A DNA stretch of 64,000 nt from the NCBI RefSeq assembly GCF_002920615.1, contig NZ_PQSU01000016.1, positions 1 to 64,000 of the forward strand. Reading direction: 5' to 3'. The DNA comes from Streptomyces sp. Ru62 (GTDB lineage Bacteria; Actinomycetota; Actinomycetes; Streptomycetales; Streptomycetaceae). The notes below the pieces were generated by a model. The model was given only the letters and a program-made list of their open reading frames with translations. It made no database searches and was not told where the DNA came from. Below are positions 56,982 to 64,000 of the stretch, in pieces. A program made the translations under genes and the position numbers. Numbering within the stretch: position 1 is the stretch's first letter; each line of letters begins with the position of its first letter.

Positions 56982-58492
56982 GAGGTGCCCTCCCGCTTGT
57001 CGGTGGCATACGCGTGGCGGTACAGCGCGAGGGAGGGCGCGTAGCGTCCGGAGGGGTCGCGCTCGTGCATCTCGTCCAGGACGTCGAAGGCGAAGTCGCG
57101 GCCGAGCCTGCGGTCCCACTCGAAGGGCCCGAGCGGGTAGTTGACGCCGAGGCGCATCGCGGTGTCGATGTCCTCCTCGGTGGCCACGCCCTTGGCGACG
57201 GCGTCGTGGGCGAGGTCGATGATCCGGGCGACCGTGCGGGCCACGATCATGCCGGGGACGTCGCCGATGACGCTGACCTCCTTGCCGAGCGCCTGGAACA
57301 GGCCGGTGGCCTCGGCGAGGGTCCGCGGCGAGGTGTCCTGGGCGGCGGACAGGGCGATGCGCGTGGCCGTGCGGTAGTCCAGCGCGAGGTCGAAGTAGAC
57401 GACGTCCCGGAACTCGGCCGAGGTCTGGCCGTCGGCGAGGACGAGCTGGCCGCCGCTGGGCAGCACCAGGCGGGTGCCGTGGTCCTCGTCCTCGTCGCGG
57501 ACCGGGATGCCCGCCTCGCGGATCATGGTCAGCAGTTCGGCGGCAGGACCGAGACCGCCCTCGGCGATGACGTAGGCGGGCGGCTGTTCCTTGTCGGCGG
57601 TGTGCGGCTCGGGCCGCTCGGCGCCGTCGGCGTAGTCGTACCAGCCCCGTCCGCTCTTGCGGCCGAGCCGTCCGGACTCCACCAGGCGGCGCTGGGCGAG
57701 CGAGGGCGTGAAGCGCGCGTCCTGGAAGAAGGACTGCCACACCGAGTGGGTGACGGACTCGTTGACGTCCTGGCCGATCAGGTCGGTCAGCTCGAACGCG
57801 CCCATCCTGAAGCCGCCGCACTCGCGCAGCACCGCGTCGATGGTGGCGGGGTCGGCGGCCTGTGCCTCGTGGACGGCGAACGCCTCGGCGTAGAACGGCC
57901 GGGCGATGCGGTTGACGATGAAGCCGGGGGTGTCCGCGCAGGCCACCGGCGTCTTGCCCCAGGCGCGGGCGGTCTCGTACGCGCGCGTGGCCGACGTGAC
58001 GTCGGTGGCGAACCCGGAGACCACCTCGACCAGCGGCAGCAGCGGTGCCGGGTTGAAGAAGTGCAGGCCGACGAAGCGGCCGGGGTGGCGCAGGGTGCCG
58101 CCGACGGCCGTCACCGACAGCGAGGAGGTGTTGGTGGCGAGCAGGCAGTCCTCGGCGACGATCTCCTCCAGCTCGCCGAAGAGCCGCTGCTTGACGTCCA
58201 GCCGCTCCAGGACGGCCTCCACGACCAGCCCGCAGTCGGCCAGTTCCGCGAGGCTGTCCACGGGCTCCAGGCGGGCGCGGGCCGCGTCGCGGCCGGCTTC
58301 CGTGAGCCGGTTCTTGGCCACGAGCCGGTCGAGGCGGGCGCCGATCGCCACGGCCGCGTCCCGGGCCCGCCCGGGTGCTGCGTCGTAGAGCCGCACGGGG
58401 TGCCCGGCGACCAGCGCGACCTGGGCGATTCCCTGGCCCATGGTGCCGGTTCCGACGACGGCCACGGGGCTGCTGAGGTCGAGTGCTGTCAT
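56978..58492 (-). CDS. paaH: 3-hydroxyacyl-CoA dehydrogenase (PaaH type)
   Basis: This is a 504-residue protein with an internal repeat of the C-terminal domain, the length expected for PaaH/PaaC. The NAD-binding site is VAVVGTGTMGQGIAQVALVAGHPV; catalytic residues lie in NTSSLSVTAV, HFFNPAPLLPLVEVV and DTPGFIVNRIARPFYAEA (first half), and VPGMIVARTVARIIDLAHDAV (second half). In the phenylacetate pathway it oxidises 3-hydroxyadipyl-CoA to 3-oxoadipyl-CoA. It is co-transcribed with the TetR gene and divergent from paaN. Some annotators would call it paaC. Confidence 0.93.
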   Translation of the reverse strand: MTALDLSSPVAVVGTGTMGQGIAQVALVAGHPVRLYDAAPGRARDAAVAIGARLDRLVAKNRLTEAGRDAARARLEPVDSLAELADCGLVVEAVLERLDVKQRLFGELEEIVAEDCLLATNTSSLSVTAVGGTLRHPGRFVGLHFFNPAPLLPLVEVVSGFATDVTSATRAYETARAWGKTPVACADTPGFIVNRIARPFYAEAFAVHEAQAADPATIDAVLRECGGFRMGAFELTDLIGQDVNESVTHSVWQSFFQDARFTPSLAQRRLVESGRLGRKSGRGWYDYADGAERPEPHTADKEQPPAYVIAEGGLGPAAELLTMIREAGIPVRDEDEDHGTRLVLPSGGQLVLADGQTSAEFRDVVYFDLALDYRTATRIALSAAQDTSPRTLAEATGLFQALGKEVSVIGDVPGMIVARTVARIIDLAHDAVAKGVATEEDIDTAMRLGVNYPLGPFEWDRRLGRDFAFDVLDEMHERDPSGRYAPSLALYRHAYATDKREGTS

Positions 58493-58515
58493 GTGCGCGA
58501 TCCTCCCGCACGGGG

Positions 58516-58568
58516 TTTTCCACAGATGCGGCGGACCCCCTTGTACCGACCGATCGTTCGGTTACTCT
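58516..58568 (+). promoter_or_regulatory. paaN promoter with TetR/PaaR-type operator, copy 2
   Basis: TTGTAC (58541-58546) and TACTCT (58563-58568) have a 16-bp spacer, and the operator ACCGACCGATCGTTCGGT (58545-58562) fills it. The operator is a palindrome with two mismatches. It also lies upstream of divergent paaH. A TTTTCCACA motif is at 58516-58524. Confidence 0.68.
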
Positions 58569-58650
58569 AGCTCTGACCGCCCCATCCCGCTGCTCTTTCT
58601 GCCAGGTCCGAACTCGACGACGAGTTCTCCAGACGAGGAGTTGGTCCCGC

Positions 58651-60342
58651 ATGGCCGCCGAACTGACCGCGCCGGAGCTGATCGAAAAGCACCGGCCCAC
58701 GCTCGACCAGGCCCTGGAGGCCATCCGCACCCGCGCGTACTGGTCCCCGCACCCCGAACACCCCAAGGCCTACGGAGAGAACGGCAGCCTGGACGCCGCG
58801 GCAGGCAAGGCCGCCTTCGACGCCGTGCTGGGCACCCGCCTCGACCTCGGCCAGCCCGGCACGGACGACTGGGTGGGCGGCGAGGTCTCGCCGTACGGCA
58901 TCGAGCTGGGCGTGACGTACCCGCACGCGGACGTCGACGTGCTGCTCCCGGCCATGCGGGCCGGGCAGCGGGCCTGGCGGGACGCGGGCCCGGAGGTCCG
59001 GGCCGTGGTCTGTCTGGAGATCCTCAAGCGGATCAGCGACCGGACGCACGAGTTCGCGCACGCCGTCATGCACACCAGCGGGCAGGCCTTCATGATGGCG
59101 TTCCAGGCGGGCGGCCCGCACGCCCAGGACCGCGGCCTGGAGGCGGTGGCGTACGCGTACGCGGAGCAGGTCCGCACCCCGGAATCGGCGGAGTGGACCA
59201 AGCCGCAGGGCAAGCGCGACCCGCTGGCCCTCACCAAGCGGTTCACCGCGGTCCCGCGCGGCATCGGCCTGGTCATCGGCTGCAACACCTTCCCGACCTG
59301 GAACGGCTACCCGGGCCTGTTCGCCTCCCTGGCCACCGGCAACGCGGTCCTGGTCAAGCCGCACCCGCGCGCGGTGCTGCCGCTCGCGCTGACCGTGCAG
59401 GTCGCCCGGGAGGTGCTGGCCGGGGCGGGCTTCGACCCGAACCTGGTGGCGCTGGCCGCGGAGCGCCCCGGCGAGGGCATCGCGAAGACCCTCGCCACCC
59501 GCCCCGAGATCAAGATCATCGACTACACGGGGTCGACGTCCTTCGGCGACTGGCTGGAGGCCAACGCCCGCCAGGCGCAGGTCTACACGGAGAAGGCGGG
59601 CGTCAACACGGTGCTCGTGCACTCCACGGACGACTACAAGGGCATGCTGTCCAACCTGGCGTTCTCACTGTCCCTGTACAGCGGCCAGATGTGCACCACC
59701 CCGCAGAACCTGCTCATCCCCCGCGACGGCATCACCACCGACCAGGGCCCCAAGTCGTTCGACGAGGTCACCGCCGACCTCGCCCGCGCGGTCGACGGGC
59801 TGCTCGGTGACGACGCGCGGGCGAACGCGCTGCTGGGCGCGATCGTCAACCCGGACGTCAAGGCCCGCCTGGAGGCCGCGGCCGGCCTCGGCGAGGTCGC
59901 CCTCGCCTCCCGCGAGGTCACCAACCCGGAGTTCCCGGGCGCGGTGGTCCGCACCCCGGTCGTCGTCAAGCTGGACGGCGCCAAGCCGGACGACGAGGCC
60001 GCCTACATGAGCGAGTGCTTCGGCCCGGTCTCCTTCGCCGTCGCCGTCGACTCGGTGACGGACGCGGTGGAGCTGCTGCGCCGCACGGTCCGTGAGAAGG
60101 GCGCGATGACGGTCGGCGCGTACACCACGGACCCCGGGACCGAGCGCGCCGTCGAGGAGGTCTGCCTGGAGGAGGCGGCCCAGCTCTCCCTCAACCTGAC
60201 CGGCGGGGTCTACGTCAACCAGACGGCCGCGTTCTCCGACTTCCACGGCTCGGGCGGCAACCCGGCGGCCAACGCGGCCCTCACCGACGGCGCGTTCGTG
60301 GCCAACCGCTTCCGGGTGGTGGAGGTCCGCCGGGAGGTCTAG
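58651..60342 (+). CDS. paaN: PaaN-type aldehyde dehydrogenase
   Basis: This is a 563-residue protein from ATG 58651 (GAGGAG 10 nt upstream). It is an aldehyde-dehydrogenase fold: WNGYPGLFASLATGNAVLVKPHP (NAD-binding Lys), EIKIIDYTGSTSFGDWLEAN, TEKAGVNTVLV and SGQMCTTPQNL (catalytic Cys). The long N-terminal region (HRPTLDQALEAIRTRAYWSPHPEHP) marks the PaaN type without a fused hydratase domain. In E. coli the fused PaaZ opens the oxepin-CoA ring and oxidises the aldehyde; here hydratase activity would need a separate protein. Its stop overlaps the convergent TrmH gene by 4 nt (CTAG). Confidence 0.93.
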   Translation: MAAELTAPELIEKHRPTLDQALEAIRTRAYWSPHPEHPKAYGENGSLDAAAGKAAFDAVLGTRLDLGQPGTDDWVGGEVSPYGIELGVTYPHADVDVLLPAMRAGQRAWRDAGPEVRAVVCLEILKRISDRTHEFAHAVMHTSGQAFMMAFQAGGPHAQDRGLEAVAYAYAEQVRTPESAEWTKPQGKRDPLALTKRFTAVPRGIGLVIGCNTFPTWNGYPGLFASLATGNAVLVKPHPRAVLPLALTVQVAREVLAGAGFDPNLVALAAERPGEGIAKTLATRPEIKIIDYTGSTSFGDWLEANARQAQVYTEKAGVNTVLVHSTDDYKGMLSNLAFSLSLYSGQMCTTPQNLLIPRDGITTDQGPKSFDEVTADLARAVDGLLGDDARANALLGAIVNPDVKARLEAAAGLGEVALASREVTNPEFPGAVVRTPVVVKLDGAKPDDEAAYMSECFGPVSFAVAVDSVTDAVELLRRTVREKGAMTVGAYTTDPGTERAVEEVCLEEAAQLSLNLTGGVYVNQTAAFSDFHGSGGNPAANAALTDGAFVANRFRVVEVRREV

Positions 60343-61091
60343 ACCCTGGGCGCGGCTCCGGTCGCGCTCCAGTGGTACAGCGTCATCGCCACGCTGGTGG
60401 CCAGGTTGTAGCTGGAGACCTGCGGGCGCATCGGGAGGCGCAGCAGGTGGTCGGCCCGGGCGCGGAGTTCCGGCGACAGGCCGGAGCGTTCCGAGCCGAA
60501 GGCCAGCACGGCGTCGTCGGGCAGCTCGGTACCGCGGATGTCATCGCCCTCCGGGTCGAGGGCGAACAGCGGCCCGGCGGGCAGCTCGTCGACGCCGAGA
60601 CGCTCGACGGCGGTCGCGAAGTGCAGGCCCGCGCCGCCGCGCACCACGGTGGGATGCCAGGGGTCGAGCGTGCCCGTGGTGACCACACCGGTCGCCCCGA
60701 AACCGGCGGCCAGCCGGATGACGGCACCGGCGTTGCCCAGGTTGCGGGGGTTGTCCAGCACCACGACGGGCGCGGTGCGGGGCGTGCGGGCGAGCGCGCG
60801 CAGGTTGGCCTCCCGGGACGGCCGTACCGCGAGGGCGGCCACTCCGGTCGGATGGGGCCGCGGGACGAGGGAGGCGTACGCCGGCTCTGGCACCTCCGCC
60901 AGGAGGGCCTCCAGGGTGTCGCGCACGTCCCCGGCCAGCTCCTCAGCGAGGGCGAGCGCGGCCCGCCGGTCGGTGGTGACCGCGACCGGCACCTCGGCCC
61001 CGAAGCGCAGCGCGTGCTTCAGGGCGTGAAAACCGTCGAGCAGCACGGCTGTGTCCGCGTGCTCGCGCCAGCGGCTCAGCGGCTCGCTCAT
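60339..61091 (-). CDS. SpoU/TrmH-family RNA methyltransferase
   Basis: This is a 250-residue protein from ATG 61091. The SPOUT domain has motif 1 VVVLDNPRNLGNAGAVIRLAAGFGATG, motif 2 FALDPEGDDIRG...LAFGSERSGLS and motif 3 LRLPMRPQVSSYNLATSVAMTLY (the knot). It uses S-adenosylmethionine for 2'-O-ribose methylation of a tRNA or rRNA; the RNA target is unclear. Residues 1-80 form a substrate-binding domain. It is the third gene of an overlapping trio with HTTM and DUF5819 genes, unrelated to the paa genes on either side. Confidence 0.94.
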   Translation of the reverse strand: MSEPLSRWREHADTAVLLDGFHALKHALRFGAEVPVAVTTDRRAALALAEELAGDVRDTLEALLAEVPEPAYASLVPRPHPTGVAALAVRPSREANLRALARTPRTAPVVVLDNPRNLGNAGAVIRLAAGFGATGVVTTGTLDPWHPTVVRGGAGLHFATAVERLGVDELPAGPLFALDPEGDDIRGTELPDDAVLAFGSERSGLSPELRARADHLLRLPMRPQVSSYNLATSVAMTLYHWSATGAAPRV

Positions 61092-62299
61092 GCGGTGAAC
61101 CCTACGTGGTCCGCCGTGCTCTCCTCGGGTGAGCGCGGCGCGGGGACCGTACCGCCGCCGCGCCGGGCGAACCGGCCCCGTGCGCGTGCCGCCAGGCCGC
61201 CCAGCCGGCGCAGGAAGGACGTCGGCAGGAAGACCGAGTCGGCGGCGATCATCGCCAGTGAGAAGAACGGCAGTCCGAGGACGACCGCGATCACCGCGTG
61301 CTCGGTCATCATCAGCACCAGCAGGACGTTCTTGACCCGCCGGTTGAACAGGGTGAACGGGAAGGCGACCTGCACCATGACGGTTCCGTAGGCCACGATC
61401 ATCATGATCGTGCCGCTGGACGACATCAGGTCGGCGAGGCCGGGCCAGGGCGAGAAGTAGTCCAGGTGGAGCGGGTAGTAGACGGCGGTTCCGTCCTGCC
61501 AGCGCGATCCCTGCACCTTGTACCAGCCGGCCGTGGCGTAGATCAGACAAGCCTCCGCCATGATCACGACCAGGGCGCCGTTGTGCAGGATGTTGGCGAT
61601 GACGTCCAGCAGCATCCGGGGCTGCCGCCAGGTCTCCCGGCGTCCGACGGCCCACCACAGGCCGAGTCCCGCCCATGCCGTCCACAGCAGCGCCTCGATC
61701 AGCCAGCCGTTGTCGAACCGGCCGGTCACCGTCGCCGTGCCCAGCGCCAGGCCGAGCACCACCCACAGCACCGGTCCCACCCGGTCGGCAGGCACCCGCT
61801 CGCCCCGCGCGCGTGCCGCCGCGCCGTGGGCCGCGCGCCGCGCGTCGAGGGACCACACCTGTCCGCAGCGCGTGAACACCAGGTAGATGGCCATCAGGTG
61901 CAGGACGTTGTCGCCGCCGTCGCCGATGAACACGCTGCGGTTCTGCAGCGACAGCACGCCCACCATGAACAGCACGGACGCGGTCCGGGTGCGCCAGCCG
62001 AGCACCAGGGCCGCGCTGGCGAGGATGGCCAGCGTGTAGCAGCACTCGAACCAGAGCTGTCCGTCGGACCACAGCAGCGCAGTGAAGGCGTGGTTGCCGG
62101 CGGTCAGCTGCCGGGCGAGGTTCCAGCCCCACGGTCCGGCGGGGCCGTACAGCTCCTGGCGATGGGGGAACTCGCGCAGCAGGAACAGCAGCCAGGTCCC
62201 GGCGAAGCCGATCCGGATCACGGCGCTCTGGTAGGGCCCGAGGGCCGCCTCGGTGACCCGGGCGACACCGCGCGACAGCGTCAGGGAGAGACGGTTCAC
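61088..62299 (-). CDS. HTTM-domain membrane protein
   Basis: This is a 403-residue protein from GTG 62299 (GGAGG upstream), overlapping the upstream gene as GTGA and the TrmH gene as ATGA. About eight to ten membrane segments match the HTTM (horizontally transferred transmembrane) domain related to vitamin K-dependent gamma-carboxylase: AVIRIGFAGTWLLFLLREF, FMVGVLSLQNRSVFIGDGGDNVLHLMAIYLVFTRCG, ATAGWYKVQGSRWQDGTAVYYPLHL and FNRRVKNVLLVLMM. Catalytic activity in bacteria is not established. It is paired with a DUF5819 gene. Confidence 0.92.
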   Translation of the reverse strand: MNRLSLTLSRGVARVTEAALGPYQSAVIRIGFAGTWLLFLLREFPHRQELYGPAGPWGWNLARQLTAGNHAFTALLWSDGQLWFECCYTLAILASAALVLGWRTRTASVLFMVGVLSLQNRSVFIGDGGDNVLHLMAIYLVFTRCGQVWSLDARRAAHGAAARARGERVPADRVGPVLWVVLGLALGTATVTGRFDNGWLIEALLWTAWAGLGLWWAVGRRETWRQPRMLLDVIANILHNGALVVIMAEACLIYATAGWYKVQGSRWQDGTAVYYPLHLDYFSPWPGLADLMSSSGTIMMIVAYGTVMVQVAFPFTLFNRRVKNVLLVLMMTEHAVIAVVLGLPFFSLAMIAADSVFLPTSFLRRLGGLAARARGRFARRGGGTVPAPRSPEESTADHVGFTA

Positions 62300-63057
62300 C
62301 GCACACCTCCGGCGGCCTCGTCGGCGGTCACGGACCACCAGGGCAGCAGGCGGTAGACGGGCTTGTCGGAGATCCGCTCACTACTCCATGGCGGCGGCTG
62401 CACATTGGTGGTGCTGGAACGGACCTGCACGCGCCGTATCACGCCTTCCCGGCTCGTCGGATCGTCCCGGTACAGCCGCATCACGACGATCCGGCGCAGG
62501 TACTGCTCGGACAGGGAGCCGCGCAGGCCGACGGGACGGTTGTCGGCGGCGTGCGTGGCGGTGAAGAAGTCCCAGGCCCGGCGCAGCTCGTTCTGCTGGG
62601 TGTGGCTGGGCGCCAGGTTGCCGTCGATGGCGGCGCCGTCCAGGGCGGACAGGTCGGTCCACCCGGTGGTGCGCAGGCCGCCGTCCCGCATCCGCACCTC
62701 GGCGCGGACCTGTACGGCGATGTTCTGCTGCAACGGGTTCGGGGCGAACAGCTTCCAGTTCTGCTCGAACTCCGGGTACACCCACTCCTCTATCGCCTTG
62801 CCGTGCTGCTTCGTCACGGTGTTGGCGGGCGCGAGGCTGAGGAAGACCATCAGCAGGTGCACACAGGCGGCCACGGCGACGACGGCGAGCGCCAGCGCGG
62901 CACCGACCTGGTAGCCGGGGGAGAGCGCGGCTACGCCGGTGCGGGGCCTGGGCGCCTCGGCGGGCGGGGGCGGCTGCGCGGAGTCTTCCGGGAGACGCGT
63001 CCCGGCCGGCCCGTCCGGGCCCTGCGGGCCCCGCGAGCCCTCGTCGTACGCGTCCAT
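62296..63057 (-). CDS. DUF5819-family membrane protein, HTTM partner
   Basis: This is a 253-residue protein from ATG 63057 (GGGGGACGGGACGG upstream; an ATG at 63084 lacks a site). A Pro-rich cytoplasmic tail leads to one membrane helix (VGAALALAVVAVAACVHLLMVFLSLA) and an outside domain with EFEQNWKLFAPNPLQQN and AWDFFTATHAADNRP, the DUF5819 signature. Function is unknown. Coupling to HTTM suggests the two form one membrane complex, DUF5819 providing the outer domain. Confidence 0.9.
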   Translation of the reverse strand: MDAYDEGSRGPQGPDGPAGTRLPEDSAQPPPPAEAPRPRTGVAALSPGYQVGAALALAVVAVAACVHLLMVFLSLAPANTVTKQHGKAIEEWVYPEFEQNWKLFAPNPLQQNIAVQVRAEVRMRDGGLRTTGWTDLSALDGAAIDGNLAPSHTQQNELRRAWDFFTATHAADNRPVGLRGSLSEQYLRRIVVMRLYRDDPTSREGVIRRVQVRSSTTNVQPPPWSSERISDKPVYRLLPWWSVTADEAAGGVR

Positions 63058-63417
63058 TCCGTCCCGTCCCCCGTTTCGGCTCATGCGGCTGGTCAGTTCG
63101 TTCGGCCCGTGCGGCCCGGTCGTCCGGCCCAGCGGTCGGCTGAGCGGGGCGGCGCGGGAGCGCAACGCCGGTCCCGGGCGTCACATGGTTCACAGCGCCG
63201 CTTCTCGGCGCTCGCACGGAACGGTACTCAGCCCCGGGCCCCGGGCGCAGCCCCGGGTACGGGCGACCGTGGTGGTCCTCGCCACGCGGTACGGCTCCTG
63301 CCACGGACGGCGGTACGACCTGCCGTGCCTTGTCCGTCCTTGTCCACAGGCTGTGGGCGCAGTTTTCCACAGCGGTTGACACCCACCGCGGCCCGGCACA
63401 CCATGGACTACGCACGG

Positions 63418-63435
63418 ACCGAACGATCGGTCGGG
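63418..63435. promoter_or_regulatory. TetR/PaaR-type operator, copy 3
   Basis: The complement of this 18-mer matches copy 2 at 17 of 18 positions. It lies 131 nt before the paaA start codon and just downstream of the TTGACA -35, so a bound repressor would block initiation or elongation. Confidence 0.68.
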
Positions 63436-63451
63436 ACACTGGCAGGGATGC

Positions 63452-63555
63452 AGGACCGGACAGAGTTCAGGCAGTCCGGGACGTGAGGGCCGGACAGTGT
63501 TCACCACAGTCCGGGACGTGAGGACCGGACAGAGTTCACCGCAGAGCCCGAGGTC
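63452..63555. repeat. Three 34-35-bp tandem repeats in the paaA leader
   Basis: Copies start at 63452, 63486 and 63521. The core CCGGACAGAGTTCA (CCGGACAGTGTTCA in copy 2) is followed by AGTCCGGGACGTGAGG in copies 1 and 2; copy 3 has decayed after CCGGACAGAGTTCACC. GTCCGG of one copy faces CCGGAC of the next, giving small hairpins. Confidence 0.85.
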
Positions 63556-63566
63556 AGGGGGACCGC

Positions 63567-64000
63567 ATGGCGACAGCAGCCGCGCAGCGCACGGCCCGCA
63601 CCGAGGCGGACGGCACACCGGACACCGCCGACACGGCGGCCTACCAGCGCGCCTTCGACGCGGCCGTGGCCGCCGACGAACGCATCGAACCCCGCGACTG
63701 GATGCCCGACGCCTACCGCGCGACCTTGGTCCGGCAGATCGCCCAGCACGCGCACTCCGAGATCATCGGCATGCAGCCGGAGGCCAACTGGATCACCCGC
63801 GCGCCCTCCCTGCGCCGCAAGGCGATCCTGATGGCCAAGGTCCAGGACGAGGCCGGCCACGGCCTGTACCTGTACAGCGCGGCCGAAACCCTCGGCACCG
63901 GTCGCGACGAGCTGCTCGACAAACTGCACAGCGGCCGCCAGAAGTACTCCTCGATCTTCAACTACCCCACCCTGACCTGGGCCGACGTCGGCGCGATCGG
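63567..64000 (+). CDS. paaA: Phenylacetyl-CoA epoxidase subunit PaaA (3' end off window)
   Basis: The first 144 residues are visible from ATG 63567, and the frame stays open to the window edge. After an Ala/Thr-rich start come RDWMPDAYRATLVRQIAQHAHSEIIGMQPE, APSLRRKAILMAKVQDEAGHGLYLYSAAETLG and GRQKYSSIFNYPTLTWADV, which identify the catalytic di-iron subunit; the visible iron ligands include a Glu in HSEIIG and the DEAGH motif. PaaA with PaaBCE epoxidises the aromatic ring of phenylacetyl-CoA using oxygen and NADPH. The rest of the operon should lie to the right. AGGGGG precedes the ATG. Confidence 0.95.
   Translation, partial: MATAAAQRTARTEADGTPDTADTAAYQRAFDAAVAADERIEPRDWMPDAYRATLVRQIAQHAHSEIIGMQPEANWITRAPSLRRKAILMAKVQDEAGHGLYLYSAAETLGTGRDELLDKLHSGRQKYSSIFNYPTLTWADVGAI

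Larger units (their letters stand above)
63058..63566. other. 509-nt control region upstream of paaA
   Basis: There is no gene here. It holds two DnaA-box-like motifs, TTGTCCACA (63340-63348) and TTTTCCACA (63363-63371), and a perfect -35 TTGACA (63376-63381) without a good -10. The third TetR/PaaR-type operator ACCGAACGATCGGTCGGG (63418-63435) follows, then three tandem 34-35-bp repeats (63452-63555) reaching almost to the paaA ribosome site. If transcription starts near 63411, the paaA leader is about 150 nt. Confidence 0.65.

Noticed and set aside
1..64000. tRNA, rRNA, insertion sequences or prophage
   Set aside because: I found no cloverleaf-like or rRNA sequence, no transposase or integrase frame, and no terminal inverted repeats flanking a cargo.

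Overview
The window is about 64 kb of very GC-rich actinobacterial chromosome, almost certainly Streptomyces. The signs are strong G/C bias at third codon positions, many GTG starts, 4-nt ATGA/GTGA overlaps, a bacterial proteasome activator, mycothiol-type enzymes, a K15-type DD-transpeptidase, two branched-chain 2-oxoacid dehydrogenase operons and PASTA kinases. An exact ParB-site consensus (GTTTCACGTGAAAC) and two degenerate copies point to the chromosome core, plausibly not far from oriC. I see no rRNA, tRNA, CRISPR array, transposase or integrase. From memory, the gene order (metS, aspS, acyl-CoA dehydrogenase, bkd, kinase pair, second bkd, paa) resembles one region of the S. coelicolor core; this was not checked.

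Left part (1-12 kb): a truncated SpoIIE-type phosphatase, two membrane proteins, a MocR regulator divergent from an alpha/beta hydrolase, an endonuclease/exonuclease/phosphatase-fold membrane protein, a FUSC exporter-like protein, a TerF-like VWA protein with a 42-bp tandem repeat, and methionyl-tRNA synthetase. From 12 to 15 kb is a small accessory-looking patch between metG and aspS: a shortened XRE protein, a winged-helix/zinc-ribbon protein, a Uma2 endonuclease and an AbiEii-like nucleotidyltransferase.

Middle part (15-36.9 kb): aspS, a four-domain SpoIIE phosphatase/anti-sigma-like regulator, an AI-2E-type transporter, pirin, SseB, a secreted BP74-like protein, FadE-type acyl-CoA dehydrogenase, M18 aminopeptidase, an NHLRC2-like thioredoxin/NHL protein, a secreted RTX-repeat protein, a cupin/GlxA pair, a LURP-one protein, a nitrilase, a mycothiol-dependent isomerase-like protein, an MFS/GntR pair and the K15-like DD-transpeptidase. 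Many convergent gene pairs share strong GC hairpins as bidirectional terminators.

Right part (36.9-64 kb): the first bkdABC operon, a phosphotransferase, two divergent Ser/Thr kinases, the proteasome activator Bpa, an acidic cell-surface-like protein, and then seven co-directional genes on the minus strand: a second BCDH operon (E1alpha, E1beta, E2), a MobA-like/DUF6457 fusion, MoeA, a TrkA-N potassium channel and a quinone oxidoreductase. Beyond these lies a phenylacetate catabolic locus: Lrp (bkdR-like), a TetR (PaaR-like) coupled to paaH, the divergent paaN, a TrmH/HTTM/DUF5819 operon inserted between, and the start of paaA at the right edge. One 18-bp TetR-type palindrome recurs at three control regions (bkdA2/lrp, paaH/paaN, paaA), suggesting that a single regulator links branched-chain and phenylacetyl-CoA catabolism.
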